Source of the DNA: Trichosphaerium sp. ATCC 40318
Lineage: Eukaryota; Discosea; Flabellinia; Trichosidae
NCBI GenBank assembly: GCA_038496445.1
Contig: JALMLS010000455.1
Location: 248,001-312,000 of the forward strand
DNA length: 64,000 nucleotides
Direction: 5' to 3'
Shown in pieces: positions 35,654 through 47,604 of this stretch. The first letter of the stretch is position 1; each line of letters begins with the position of its first letter. The notes beneath the pieces were generated by a model. It was not told the origin of the DNA. It saw nothing but the letters and a program-made list of their open reading frames with translations, and did not search any database. The position numbers were made by a program, and so were the translations under genes.

Positions 35654-36675
35654 CTAATGAGGAGTCTTTGGTCCACGGATTTGTCCAGATCCAGCAACAT
35701 CAAGTTTAGGAGCATCTATTTAAAACATGTAAATAGTCTCTTCGATACAAGTTCAAATAAGTTGAAAAAAAAACTTACTCATTGCTTGTTGAAAAGCAAT
35801 ACCACCAATATCATGGGAAGCACCAGTTTGACTTTCACCTATTACATGCCTTGTTAGTTTTGGCCAGATAGAAGAGAAACGTGTTCATCAGTACCTCTAA
35901 TTTGGCCGGAACCTGCTACTTCTAACTTTGGTGCGTCTGTATTCTTATTAGTCGTCTACTATCACAAATCTTGATTTTTTCAAAATCACGTACTCATAGC
36001 TTGTTTAAATGCCATTCCGCCAATACCATGTGAATGAGGAGCAGCACCAGACGTCTCAGTGTTGATTACACCAATACGGGGTGATTCTACAATTTCTGTT
36101 AATTACAGCCCAAGGGCAGTTTGTAGAACGCACTCATGACAACTTTATGGTGGTATGAATCAAGTCCATGGGAGTTTGCGCCACCAGCACGTAATTGCTC
36201 ATTGACAACTCCTAGTTTTGGTGCATCTTCATAGTTGTTTAGCTTAAGACGTTTAAAGGCGTAGTTGTCATACTTGTAGCGTTTTTAATGCTTGCATCTT
36301 CGGCGGTTCTCTTTCCAACTGCGCGTACGGAGTTTGATGTACCAGTCATAGGGTTATGATGTTTACAGTATACACCTCCCTATAAAGAAGTTAGTACTCA
36401 GCTAGTCAAAGTCGCAAATATAGAAAATACTCGCACAACTCGCGTTCCGGATGCTAGTATACGTACCTCATAATAGTAGTAGGTCCTCAAGGTTAGTTGC
36501 CAACCACATCCTGGGTTTTGACCTTGTGTGCATGTTAATAGAGCGTATTTGTCCAAAATAACGCACATTTGAAGCAACCTTTGTGGTATACTTGCTCTTT
36601 ACCAGGTGGACCGCATCTAACACCTTCTAATTGGTACACAGACTTCCCACATTTATTACACTTTCCAAGACGCAT
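35654..36675 (-). CDS. LIM-domain protein with repeated PKLxVAGSGQIRG modules (about 215 aa)
   Basis: At least seven exons. The first three encode one LIM domain: CNKC, then HKGC and CFKC, then CGW and a final YCKHH, giving the zinc ligands of a double zinc finger. After it come duplicated modules, each made of an A-P-K-L-x-V-A-G-S-G-Q-I-R-G strand and a G-I-G-G-[MI]-A-F-[KQ]-Q-A-M helix, repeated two to three times and separated by phase 1 introns, so the module multiplied by exon duplication. The protein ends PKTPH. LIM domains bind partner proteins, often cytoskeletal; the tail module is unknown. Exon borders in the middle may be off by one base. Confidence 0.75.
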
Positions 36676-36844
36676 CGTTCAACAACAGTACAATTATTTG
36701 TAGTTTGGGCATACCAGGGCAGCATTGTGCAAAAAAAAATTTGCCAGGGCTCTTTACATTTTAGGCTTGTTTTGGATTTAACAATCGTTTGAAACTATTT
36801 AAAACACGCTTTTATTGCTGTTTTGTGGTATCTTGTGTAGCTGG

Positions 36845-37770
36845 CTAGAAGCAAGTTGGGCTGACTTTTAGATAATGGAAAATCTTCAAGTATGCCATAG
36901 GTTGGAACTTTGTAGGGTCCTCATGGCGTACAAATGATCCATCTCTGGCTATTGTTTCTGCTGTGATTGGTGGAACATTTGGGCAATTTGCAAACATTGT
37001 AGCTATCTAAATCGACGAAAGAATAAATAAAACAACATTTGTCAAAATTTGGAAACAAAGATGTATACCCCTGTCGATAAAGCTTTCCTTGCTTCTTCAT
37101 GTTCTTTGGACCAGCAAGGTCCAATTTCTCCAGTGACAATACAAGCTTTAATGGCTTTATTAACCTTAACAAGGCCAGCCTAGATGAGCATTAAATGATA
37201 AAATGATACATTTTGTTCAAACGTACACGAATTAGAATATTCCCAACACGTGCTTTGTAACCCTATACAAGCAATAAGATACTTGATATGTAGGATTAAT
37301 ACTGTACCTCCATCACAACTGATTCTTTTACTGCTACAAGTGAGGACAGCTTACCAACCAATGCCTACAAGTTAACGAAAGTCTTTGCTTAATTTTTGGT
37401 GTAATTCGCGTACTCTCAGTTCGTCGTCTCCATGAACAGCTTGGTCACCTGTCACAAGGTAGCATCCTCCCTCTGGTATCTGTATGACGCGAATAAGGGG
37501 CTGTTAACGTGAAAACTCTTACCCCGTTACCGTGAATCAAGTAAACCCTCTGATTCTTACCATTGATGCTTTTATTAAACGTTTCAATGTGTAGTTGCCA
37601 CGGTTCGTTCTCTACTTCAACCTTTTGAACAAAAATGCTCAGAAATTGATCTCAATACCACACAGCATACCTGAACGCGAGGAAGTACGATATTGTTCTT
37701 CACAACAAAAAAAACGCGCTACACTTAAGTGTCAACCTACAGTGTTCCAATGAGAGCGTACCAACGCCAT
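36845..37770 (-). CDS. MED20: Mediator complex subunit 20-like protein (about 200 aa)
   Basis: About eight exons. The fold order matches MED20 (TBP-related): an N-terminal strand with WQLHIETF, a RVYLIHGNG strand, then CYLVTGDQAV, a helix (LVGKLSSLVAVKE), EGYKARVGNILIRAGLV and a GEIGPCW strand equivalent to the VEYGPCV of animals. It ends with the helix KFQPMAYLKIFHYL, comparable to the VQYMELFNKI end. Expected in the Mediator head module, linking activators to RNA polymerase II. The start codon at 37768-37770 gives a 10-residue first exon; an alternative start would only change the extreme N-terminus. It shares a 182-bp promoter with the divergent NCBP3 gene. Confidence 0.65.
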
Positions 37771-37952
37771 GGGGCGTAGATTACGTAATACTGGCAACAA
37801 ACGTGTTCAAATACGACTAATCGTAAGCGCCAGGCACAGTAGTAACAAGCCGGTGTTCAAGAGAATGATTTTATTGTTAACGCGCCAGTATTAAGCAAGG
37901 TGATTGGCTTGACGCGGAATCAGTACAATCTCGCCAACTGATTCAGACACAT

Positions 37953-40038
37953 ATGAGCGTCAAACGTAAATCAGAAGCTCTTGATGAAAGTTTAGACCTT
38001 GGAGAAGAACCAGCACCCAAAAAACAAAAAGTCTCCGATGATGATGACGCTATGGAAGGTGTGGAGTCAACAACGCCAAATGAAGCTCAAATAAACGAAG
38101 AGTTACAAAGGCGTCGTGAATACGCTAAACGGTAGCAAATTACCTTCCAAGTGACGGCCGTTAACACCATACGCGTATAGCTTCGGTTTGGCTATAAAAG
38201 ATACTGCAGGGTCAGCACCAATCAGAGCAAATCGTACCAAGCGCTATTACAACGAAGACGAATCGAAGTACACAATGGGTATGGATTTCAGTTCAGACGA
38301 AGCAATGCAGAAGATGAAAGCAAGAGGTACGCCCAAAACCCAATACTTTCGCGACTACAGAGCGAATACAAACAAAAAAAAAACTCAATTAAAATAAAAA
38401 TCGTGTCAAATGTCTTTTCTCTTCTTATTCTTGTTGTAGCTAGTAAATATGGACTTGATGAACCTAAAGAAGAAGCTTTGATTGAAATCGAGTACTCAGA
38501 GGAAATGAGAGGTAAGAAACAGACAAAAAAAACGCATCAATTTCCATCTTTTACAAAAACATCTCTTATTCATTAACCAAATTCCACTTTCCTGACACCG
38601 TCATTTGACATCTAAAGTATCTAAAATTTTATAAATTATACCATACTTCTGCTGTATCACTAAGCTTACAAAGCACATGTGACTGGTTTCGTGATGTTAT
38701 AAAACTTTTTGACTTTTTTTTTTTATTCCTTGTTCAAAAAGTAATGTTTCTTTTAGAGCCTCGTGGTAATGAAACAATAAGAGCTGAAGCTATACATATG
38801 TTTGGTACAAGTAAAATGAGTACAGATGATATATTCAAATACTGGGGTATTTATAGACCATCTTTTGTTGAATGGCTTAATGACTCTTCATGTACGTAAA
38901 GGATTCAAAAAAAAACACGTGAGAAATTTCTGTTTTGCTTAAATTACAATCAATAGGTAATGTTGTATTTAAAGAAAGCAATACTGTTGAACGTGCATTG
39001 AATAGAAGCACAAAACCTACTACAAATCCAAAATGGCGTATAGGAGAAGTAAGTAGAAGATGAAAGACAATTTTTTGTTTGTGCTGGTAACAACAAAAAA
39101 CGAGCTTATGTCTAAACTTAATAGTATTGGAGAGGTCGCCAGATTCTGGCAAGAAAAGCAACAAATAGGGATGTAAAATCAAGAGGTGTTGCTGGAAGAG
39201 ATAGTCAGTACTATAGAACACTCGGAAGGTATGTTTTTATCACCAACATAGAAACGAAACAAACAACTTTTTTTCGAAATTTTTTACCAATCAGCGTCAC
39301 GTGGTTCAACGCATAACCTTTGCGCAACCAATTTTCTAAGAACTATGAGTTGATTTATAGACAATTCATAATTTTATGTTTTATTTAAGTTGTTGTTAGG
39401 AGGAATAACAATAGCTATGGAAGAGGAAGAAATACTGCAACTACAAACCAAGTAAAACCAACAATTATAATATCTGAAGAAGAAAAACGTAGACGTGATG
39501 CTAGAGCAAAAAGGTTTGGTATATTACCATCAAATACTGCAACTGTAAAAGTAGAAAGCAACACATCAAATGTACGTACACAAACTTTTGTTTTGAAACA
39601 AAAATTTCGAACAACTCTGCAGTTCCAACCACATGTGGGTTCCCTTGTACTACGAACTTGATCGCTTTTACTATTGTATAAATCTTTATGCTCTAGTTGT
39701 GAGTGCGTTAAGGTATTTTGCGGTCGTGGGAACCACTTGTGCGAAAGAAGACTAACGAAATTGTTTGGTGGTTTTTTGGGGTTTTTGGAATTTTGAGCTT
39801 GGAGCATTTGGACTTTAATTAACTTTGGTTTCAGGATACAAGTGACATTGATGGAAAGAGTGAACCTAAGGTTGAAGAACCGAAAGAGGTCATAGAGACC
39901 AGCATTGTAAAAGAAGAAGTGGGTCTAGGATACAAAGATAAGACAATAGTTTTGGATAAAGAAGCTGATGGACAAGAAGAAGAGCTCGATCTTGGAGAAG
40001 ATAATGAAGGAGAAGATGATTTAGATTTAGGAGAATAG
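37953..40038 (+). CDS. NCBP3: Nuclear cap-binding protein subunit 3-like (about 375 aa)
   Basis: Eight exons. An acidic/basic N-terminus (MSVKRKSEALDES) with a PAPKKQK nuclear-signal-like stretch is followed by KRYYNEDESKYTMGMDF. The conserved NCBP3 core comes next: EAIHMFGTSKMSTDDIF, YRPSFVEWLNDSSCNVVF and WRIGEYWRGRQILARKAT, which form the RRM-like cap-binding fold. A YYRTLG motif and an Asp/Glu-rich C-terminus (ELDLGEDNEGEDDLDLGE) follow. The expected role is cap binding and mRNA export with NCBP1. The length is shorter than animal NCBP3, mainly in the low-complexity tail. Confidence 0.8.
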
Positions 40039-40373
40039 AATAACCAAAAAAAACCAGAATAATGGTATAAGCCCATTATTGTCCACTAAAACAAAAAAAC
40101 ACATTAAAAAAAATAAACTTGTACAAATACTATTGGAACTTGCGTCACAATGTTGCTAAACTTTTGCTATTGCCTTTATTCTTTAGCCAATAGTTACTTT
40201 CCTGCAGCAATGTTTCGTGGACCTTCAAATTCGTTTACTTCTTGCTTTTTTGTTTTAAATGTGTGATAGCTTTGATGGTTTCCATTATTTTATCCAAACC
40301 TAGCCATACTCTTTGTTTGATGGTAGAAACAACTACTCAAACTGCTACTTTATTAAATACACTCTTATACATG
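40039..40373. other. Intergenic between convergent genes, 335 nt
   Basis: 3' flanks of NCBP3 and the Frizzled-like gene. A-rich, no ORF of note. Confidence 0.4.
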
Positions 40374-43300
40374 TTATGGTTGTGAGGCTATACTCGCTGA
40401 ACTAACACCCCTTGTGGAGCTACCTCCACTTGTTGTCCATCCTCTTACTGGCTTAAAGTATCCTTTCAGCAATTGTCTAAATGCTCTAGATCATAAAAAG
40501 TGAGTTTATCAAAAAGGCTAGAGTTGAACAAAATGCGAATATTATAGGAAATAGTGGAAAGTTGGCAACTCAAGAAGAATGCATATGGGTCGATAAAATT
40601 AATGTTAAAAGCAACCAGAGGCACAAAAATTTGCAGCAAAAAATAAAAGCATGCTTGTGTGAATACAAACAAAATGGGTAGGGTATTTTTGCGTACCTTG
40701 AGAAAAAAAATGCTATGAGGATCGGTAAGCCGTTACCTTAACAAAAGAGTCAATACAATAGAAACCACCAACAAGCACAGATAAAATAATACAGCAGGAT
40801 AGTTGAAAGTAATACAAGAGATAAAATACGTACACCCAACACAGAAAATAAATATAACCTGTATCCATATTGGAGGTCTTTCAACTGAACAAGCTGAAGG
40901 ATCACCAGTAGCAAGCAAGCATATTGCGAACTCTGGTTGATCTGTGGGTATAGTTTGAACATAAACGAAACAACTAAAGCAAGTATAAATACGAGAGAGC
41001 GATACAAAAAAAAAAAGGAAAAGATGGATTGAAATCAAGTTTAGCGTACCTGTACAAACAAACAAGTATACCGAAATACACTATAACAAAAGCAATAACT
41101 AAATTCCTTGCATTATCTCTTCTTGCTGTGTTTGAGCTGTTTGGTTGCTACAGGAAAAACGATGAGTTTGACAAAAACACTACAATAAATAACAAAAAAA
41201 ACACAATCCATCGAAATATAGCAGTCAAGCTGTTCGTTACGTACACTATACAATATATAGAGTATGTATATAAAACTTGCAGTACCCACTATTGTACAAG
41301 GTATCACAGGAAATCCATAAAAAAATATCCACAGGGACCACCTGTATTCAGTTGTAGCTAAACAAAATATCTTTTAGTACAAGCCAACAACAGTGTCTAT
41401 GCCAAACTTACCGAAACAAAAGGTGAGGCCTGGTGAGGATACAAATAAACTAGAGCATAGTACAACCAATACTATCAATGAAGGCACTCCCCATAATAGT
41501 GAGTACACTGTCTAAAGTAGGAGATTAGCAGAAGATGTGAGTGGTTTTCAAAGTAAACTGGAACGTACCATTCGATAATATAGGGGAAATTGTCCTTTGA
41601 GGAACCTTACTCCTCTAAAACTAATATATGCCAAATTGAACGCTGTCAATACCCATGCCATTACCAGTTGATTTCCTGAGAACAATAGCACAGCACCTTT
41701 AAAACGTTATAAGTAACATAAAACTTGGGTCGGGTACAACATGCTTATTAAATCTCACAGCTCTTGAAAGCAAATAAAAAATGATACTTGTATGTAAAGT
41801 ACCTTGTACAGTACAAAGCCCATGCCATGCATGAGAGTTTCTCGCTTCATTTTCACATAAAAACGCTGAAGGAGTAATAGCACCAACAAAGATAGCGAAC
41901 CCTGACAGTATAGAATCCATGGATAGTACAATAAAAAACTGCGTTTGAAAGCTTCTAAATCTAAACAAAAAACGGGTTGTCAGAACAAGATATACAGAGA
42001 AAGATAAGAGGTTGTACTTTCTGTTTGAAACGAATACTAGAAAACTAAATAATCCACAACATAAACCAATAGCACCAAAAACAGCTGATAAATTAAACAG
42101 CAAGTCATACTCAGCATCTGGACAAAGTAGTCGTTAATAAGTACCTATAGTAAATAGAGACCTACCGGTGTACAACGGAGAAGGACATTTATAGCATGGT
42201 GCTTCAACTAAATAAGAAAAAAATATGTATTTCGTTACGTGAACAGGTGGTTTGTTTTTTAACGTACATATACTAAAGTCTGTAGCTTCAGGATCTGGAA
42301 GTAAAAGAGGCGGGGAACACAACAAAGCAGTCTCATTATTTGGTGCTACATACAAACATTAGTTAATACCTAAGAAAACAAAAAAACTGGCAACTGGACA
42401 TTGCAGAAGTACAAATCTAGAAACAGCGGTTTTTCTCACTACACCACCAATATTTATGCCATATAGTAATCTTGTATTACGACCAAGGTTTTGTAGCACA
42501 CATGCAGCGACTGACAAGTCGATTTGTAGGTGATGTGGTGAGACAAAGCAACCTTTGGTCCAAAGTACTTCCAGATTTTACAGCCTTTGAACATTTTGTT
42601 TGAGTGACGTACTGTTAGTAGCGTTGCTGTTGCAAGTTGGGTCAACCAATCTAACATCTGTACAATCAGGAAGCGTTATACCAAACGAAAGAAAAGCAGA
42701 ACAGTCAACAGGGATATTTTCACAAACATCAATGCAAGGTCTTAATCTACTATCTGGATCTGATGTTTCGCATCTCTGAAAACCAGCAGCGCAAGCATAA
42801 CGCACAGCAGTTATCCTACATTGTGTACCGCCTACTAAGTCTAGGACGTCTACACCAACCAGTTCTCCTTCAATCAAACTAACACAAGACTGTTAATTGT
42901 AGAATCAGGAAAAGAGTTTTGTCGGTTTTTTTTGCTGAAGAAAAATAGATACGAAGTCACAAAACACATCCTAGAGTAATTTTTTTGCATCAATACGTTT
43001 GTTGGGCGTATTTAAGCAACTTGTTACGAAACAAGTAATTAAAATAGCTTCACTGTAACTGTTGATGTTACTGCAGGCGATAGGAGGTAATAAAGTATCG
43101 GTGTTAACGTTTTAGTGGTTCGGAGTCTAGATTGCCCAACAATAAATAAAAGGTGCGCGTACGCTTGTTGTTGTGCTTGTGTAGTGTTGTCAAGTATAAA
43201 TACGATAGTTCCGGCTACAATTTCTTCATCACATCTAATTGTCATAAGTTTATACTCATACGCACTAAAACGCGCAGTAAAGGTTATTCGGTACAAAGTT

Positions 43301-43476
43301 AAAACACTTTCACAACAACTTCACCAAACTTACCTATAAGGCGTCCCAGTAGCATTATGTACGTAGGGTAAGCAGCGCCCACTAACAAAGTCTGGTAGCT
43401 GGGCGTGTAAAGCCACAAAACATACTGCAACCAACAATAGGAGCCTAAATATGCTCAATTTATTGCTGAGTTGCAT
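40374..43476 (-). CDS. Frizzled-like seven-transmembrane receptor with cysteine-rich domain (about 580 aa)
   Basis: About fourteen exons. Signal peptide (LSIFRLLLLVAVCFVA) in the first exon (43334-43476); a Frizzled-type CRD with C-x-I-T-A-V-R-Y-A-C, C-E-T-S, RPCIDVCENIPVDC and LPDC; a linker with two CxxC-like cysteines (CYKCPSP); then seven TM helices starting NLSAVFGAIGLCCG. Class F features are visible: cysteines in the loop after TM2 (CENEAR...LCTVQG), a GVPSL TM4 and long third extracellular loop. The tail ends FRQLLKGYFKPVRGW plus a Ser/Thr-rich stretch. No KTxxxW motif of animal Frizzleds is seen after TM7. Expected as a surface receptor, like Frizzled/Smoothened-like proteins of social amoebae. 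Ligand unknown. Confidence 0.8.
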
Positions 43477-43704
43477 ACGCGGGGTGTAAATAAATAATGT
43501 CTTAAAAAAGCAAGTTGATTTCGATTTACATTTTGTTCGATTGTGATTCTGGCTTTAATCCTTTCTTTGCTTTGCACCATATGCAATACATATATTACTA
43601 ACAAAAAAGAAAGCACGGGCAATAAGCACGTTCTGTATAGGACCTGTCTTACCTTTAGCGCCAAAGGCAACTCCAACGAAGAACAAGAGTATGCCAACTA
43701 ACAT
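43477..43704 (-). CDS. Possible short hydrophobic peptide gene upstream of the Frizzled-like gene
   Basis: ATG at 43702-43704 opens MLVGILLFFVGVAFGAK, a signal-peptide-like exon ending at a GTAAG donor. A second possible exon from a TTTGTTAG acceptor continues in frame without a stop into the Frizzled-like ATG. It may be an alternative 5' end, an upstream ORF or a separate small protein. Evidence is weak. Confidence 0.25.
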
Positions 43705-43719
43705 ACATCAACAGCAGCT

Positions 43720-44308
43720 TCAACAGTTATAGCACGTACTCAATGCGTGGGATTTAGTACCACCATGCTTTGCTACTGTCAATGACGCGTGGTACAACGA
43801 ATATAATCCAGCAACAAGGACGTAGATATCATCATATGGAGTCACATGTTTTAGAAAATACTTGGCAATTAAGGACAATGCGAAAACGCCAAAATGAGTT
43901 CCTACAATAAAAAAAACACTGTGTCAAAACACGTGTATTCAAGACTATGTTAGCGCACTTAACGCGAAGGGAAAATCGTTATTCCCAAGTGCCACTGTAA
44001 GGAGGATAGATGGAGCGCCGAAACTCTTGGCTACAGGTACTAGCCTAGAAGTTTTTTAATAATACAGTAAATGCATGTTCGTACAAGTTGTAAACTGGAA
44101 TGGCCTGTTTAATACCAGCGAAACGGAAAGCGCCTGCAAGCGCTGTGACACCTACCTGTTCATAGTGTTAAGAACCCAAATTAATAAAGTGTACACGCAC
44201 TGTAGTAAAACCAAGCCTCGCTAATAGCGACGGAGATGCTCTGTTAGCTGCAAACGCACAAGATGACATCAAAGCAATTTCTGAAGCGACAATGGATAGT
44301 TGACTCAT
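43720..44308 (-). CDS. Small multipass membrane protein (about 145 aa)
   Basis: Four exons. MSQLSIVASEIALMSS, then about four hydrophobic helices (e.g. TTVGVTALAGAFRFAG, SILLTVALGN, HFGVFALSLIAKYF and YVLVAGLYSLYHASL). Pairs of Gly/Ala and a central NNDFPFALRTH loop suggest an intramembrane bundle. There is no signal peptide. I do not recognise the family. One donor choice (GTGCGC) is needed to keep frame before the last exon. Confidence 0.6.
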
Positions 44309-44614
44309 TGTGTTGTACTTCGGTTTTATGAAAGTTTAACCGCTTGACATTTTTGAGCACATTCAGAAAACTGAAGACTAGAGTTTTGACTTAGTTCTTC
44401 AATGCCTCTTGAAAACCGCCAAATGGCCTGGTAGTCATAAAGTAGTTAACGGCAGACAACAAGGCGCAAATTAACATCACATAAGTGCGAAATACATCCA
44501 AACAATTAAAAAAACATCTCATACGCATGAATTCCAGCTAAAAACGATTCTTAGGTGTCTTATGTGGCAACCAAAACAAATACGCTCTAAACATTACTAA
44601 AAGGATAGATAACC
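44309..44614. other. Divergent intergenic region, 306 nt
   Basis: Shared upstream region of the multipass protein (minus) and nuclease paralogue B (plus). No element was recognised. Confidence 0.4.
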
Positions 44615-47189
44615 ATGAGGAATAAACTAGCAGCTAATCTAGGTACCAAATAAGCTATCTACGACATTTTTTAATACTTCCCATAAGTGTCAGCTGGGCC
44701 AGCGAGCAAAATCCAAATAGCAACAGATAGTCAAAAAAGTATGTACCGCTGTACTATTGAAAATATTTCAAAAGAGCTGTCTATACCTGATTTAAGCGGT
44801 TGGTACAATATTAGTACGAATGAACTAAAGGAGAAGAAAATAGCGTTCTTCACGTGCGTGTGCAACATACTTTTTTCGAAAACACGTGATTTTTGACACT
44901 AAAATAAAAACATCGTTCGAACAAAGCTAAAAGTATAAGGTTAGTAGCAGATACAGTGGATCCATTTGCGCTACACTGTATGATGTTTACCCTGCTTATG
45001 ATTGGAAACCATGGAAGTTCAGGTAAGTGTTTTGTTTCATTAGGCAGTCAAGCAACACTCAATATTTAATGGGTTTTATCATCTTTCAGACAAGTTCCGC
45101 AAGAGTATTGGCTAGATGTAGCGAATCAAAGACATTTTTTCGATTGTATTGGAGAAGATATGGATGTTAAATCATTAGATGATTGGTATACCAAGAAGCC
45201 AAGCTCAATGAAAAAAATTGGTGCTAACGCAGTTATCCGGTAAGATGGTTCCTTGCCGTCTAGTAATAGCTTACTTATCCTAGTCACCTTCACCGTGGTT
45301 CAGAACATCTATGCTTCCGAACCATCTACCCTAACTACCAGTGGATACCATGGAAGTTTGTGTACGATTATTCGTTGTAAAAAATGTTTCTATTGGACTT
45401 AATGTCTGTAGACATACAAGGCTTGAAGGTTGGGAAGATCCAGTTTTACAAAGGGATTTTATGGAATGTGTTAGCAAGTATCTACGTATAATGGATATCA
45501 CTTCTTGGTATAAGTACTGTACCGACGAATTTCTATTTACTAGTGCCCGTGAAATGTACGTCACATATGTTATTTATCTTTACAAAGTATGACCACATTG
45601 TTGCTTACTTGTCATACTCTACAACTTTTTTTTGACTCCTTGTGATTATTATCTCACTATGTGGTTATAAAAAAAGGACAAAGTGGTTGCCTGGAGAACG
45701 TAATCTCTTAAATTTATTCTTTGTCAAAGGGTTACACAAGAGACAGATGATGAACATTTTCAAAAACACAGACTGTATGGATAGTAATATTCTGGAGGTT
45801 CACCCAAACTAACTAGAGATAAGGGATGACCACGATCCAGAATATCTACTGCGTCACAACATAATGTTCAAAATAGGAAAAAAGATTCTACAGCAGTTAC
45901 GTTTAAAGTTTAAAACTCTTACTTGTTACTATCTTTTTTTAAATGACTTTATTGATTTCTTGTGCCTAGGCATGGTGGACGTATTCAACGAGCACTCAGG
46001 AATATTTATCCTCATTATGAATGGAGGTTTGAGTCTGATGGTACAAGTGGCTACTGGTTATCAACGACAAATCAAAGGAGTTTTCTGCTGCGTTTAAAAA
46101 GACAGTTTAACATTTCAAGCCCAGAAATGTGGTAAGCTTCTTTCTCCCTTGAAAATAGACTAACAAACGTTTCTTTCACTACCATTAGGTACAGAATTTC
46201 AAATGCTGATTTTAGAGCGAATGCTACAAGCGGGATACGGCAGGTTTGGCCTCAAATGTTGACACAACTTGAACCTCATTTTAACTGGGATTGGACAAAG
46301 TTTGCATGGCAAGGAAAGGCGTCAAAACAAAGGTATAGATAGTGATAGTTGGTACAGCAGGCACCAAGTTAAAAGTTTACTTTCATGTCCATAATCCAGA
46401 AATGTTGACAGGTGTCCTTGCTGTACCTTTGTTGGAGTTAATTTTGGCTAAAAAAATGTGCCACAGGCTACTGTATGAAGCTGTTAAAGAGATACTGCCA
46501 AGTATGATTATTCTAGAGGAGCATATAATAGGTGTAAGTGGCTTCAAATTTTAAATTCTTGAAAAAACAGTTTCAACACGTAGACTAAAAAAACCCGTGT
46601 ACTGACACTTGACTGAATTTCTTAGGTTCGTGGACAAACAAACTCTCCTTTGTCGGTAGATGTTTATATCGCTGATTACAATATTGCTCTCGAATACCAG
46701 GGTATAGTTTAAACCGTCTAAAAAGAAATTTACATGTCATTGATAACTAACTGTCAAAAAAGGAGAACAACACTTTCGTGATCGTATTTTTGTTGGACAT
46801 TTTTCGTCTGTTCAACGAATACAAGACACTGAAAAAATGAATATATGCGAAGCAGCAGGTACGTCAAGAACGTAACATAAAAGAAAAAATCAAAGGTTAA
46901 TTTTATGCTTCTTTTTTTAGGCATAACTCTTGTACATGTTCCGTTCTGGTGGAATGGCGATAAAGGACAAATTGCTGCAACCTTACGGCACTTTATGCCA
47001 CACTTGAACCGTTTAATAGTTCCTCAAGGTGCTAAACCTCTCTCGGATCATTTACCATCTGGTGACCGTACGTCAAAGCCACGATCAACAATAGTTTTCA
47101 TAGTTCACTTATTTTATTCTTGTTGAACAGTAAACCTACGAATGATGCAAGTGTCAACTGAGTTCGTCGCAAGAGATATGGCCAGCTAA
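44615..47189 (+). CDS. WY/YPEYxW-repeat protein with putative PD-(D/E)XK nuclease domain, paralogue B (about 505 aa)
   Basis: Thirteen exons in phase. Four repeats ending YPAYDWKPWKF, YPNYQWIPWKF, YPHYEWRF and EPHFNWDWTKF, each preceded by a W-Y motif (SGWYNISTNEL, DDWYTKKPSSM, TSWYKYCTDEF, EMWYRISNADF). The C-terminal domain (about 46625-46990) has SVDVYIADYNIALEYQGEQHFRD and NICEAAGITLVHVPFWW, the same putative catalytic pattern as paralogue A. The gene has fewer repeats than A, and one intron (about 45558-45974) is unusually long; it may hold the remains of a lost repeat. Nuclease function is inferred from the motif only. Confidence 0.7.
46625..46990 (+). other. Putative PD-(D/E)XK-like domain of paralogue B
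   Basis: Same order of Asp (SVDVY), Glu-x-Gln (LEYQG), His (EQHFRD) and strand (GITLVHVPFWW) as in paralogue A. Confidence 0.6.
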
Positions 47190-47604
47190 GTTAGGCTATT
47201 TTTGTCCTAAAATGAACATAAGATGGAAAGGTGCAAAACTTGTATAAAGAGATAATGGATGTCAACGTACTCTGTATTGGAAAATTACAAAGATGAATCA
47301 AACCAACACCGATTTTGCCTGTCAAAAGCAAGGTATTGACAAAACGTGTTTCTTGTACGCTGTAAATAAACACTACGCACTTGAAAAGCGATAGAATCAA
47401 AAGGTTTGACACAACAAATCAAGCGTTGTTCAATTAATTTGCACGCTTAACAGAACGCTACTGGTGAGTGTATTAATAGGTTTCACACTAATTCACACAA
47501 AGCTTGTTAAGAGTTTTAACAAAAAACTTCGTTTTAACGTAAAAGTGTTCACGGCGTACAAAAAGGTTGAGTGTATGTTTAAAAGAGACTAGCGGTTTAG
47601 AATA
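47190..47604. other. Intergenic, 415 nt
   Basis: 3' flank of paralogue B and upstream region of the large VIT-VWA/talin gene. Short minus-strand ORF only (47191-47412); no element was recognised. Confidence 0.4.
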
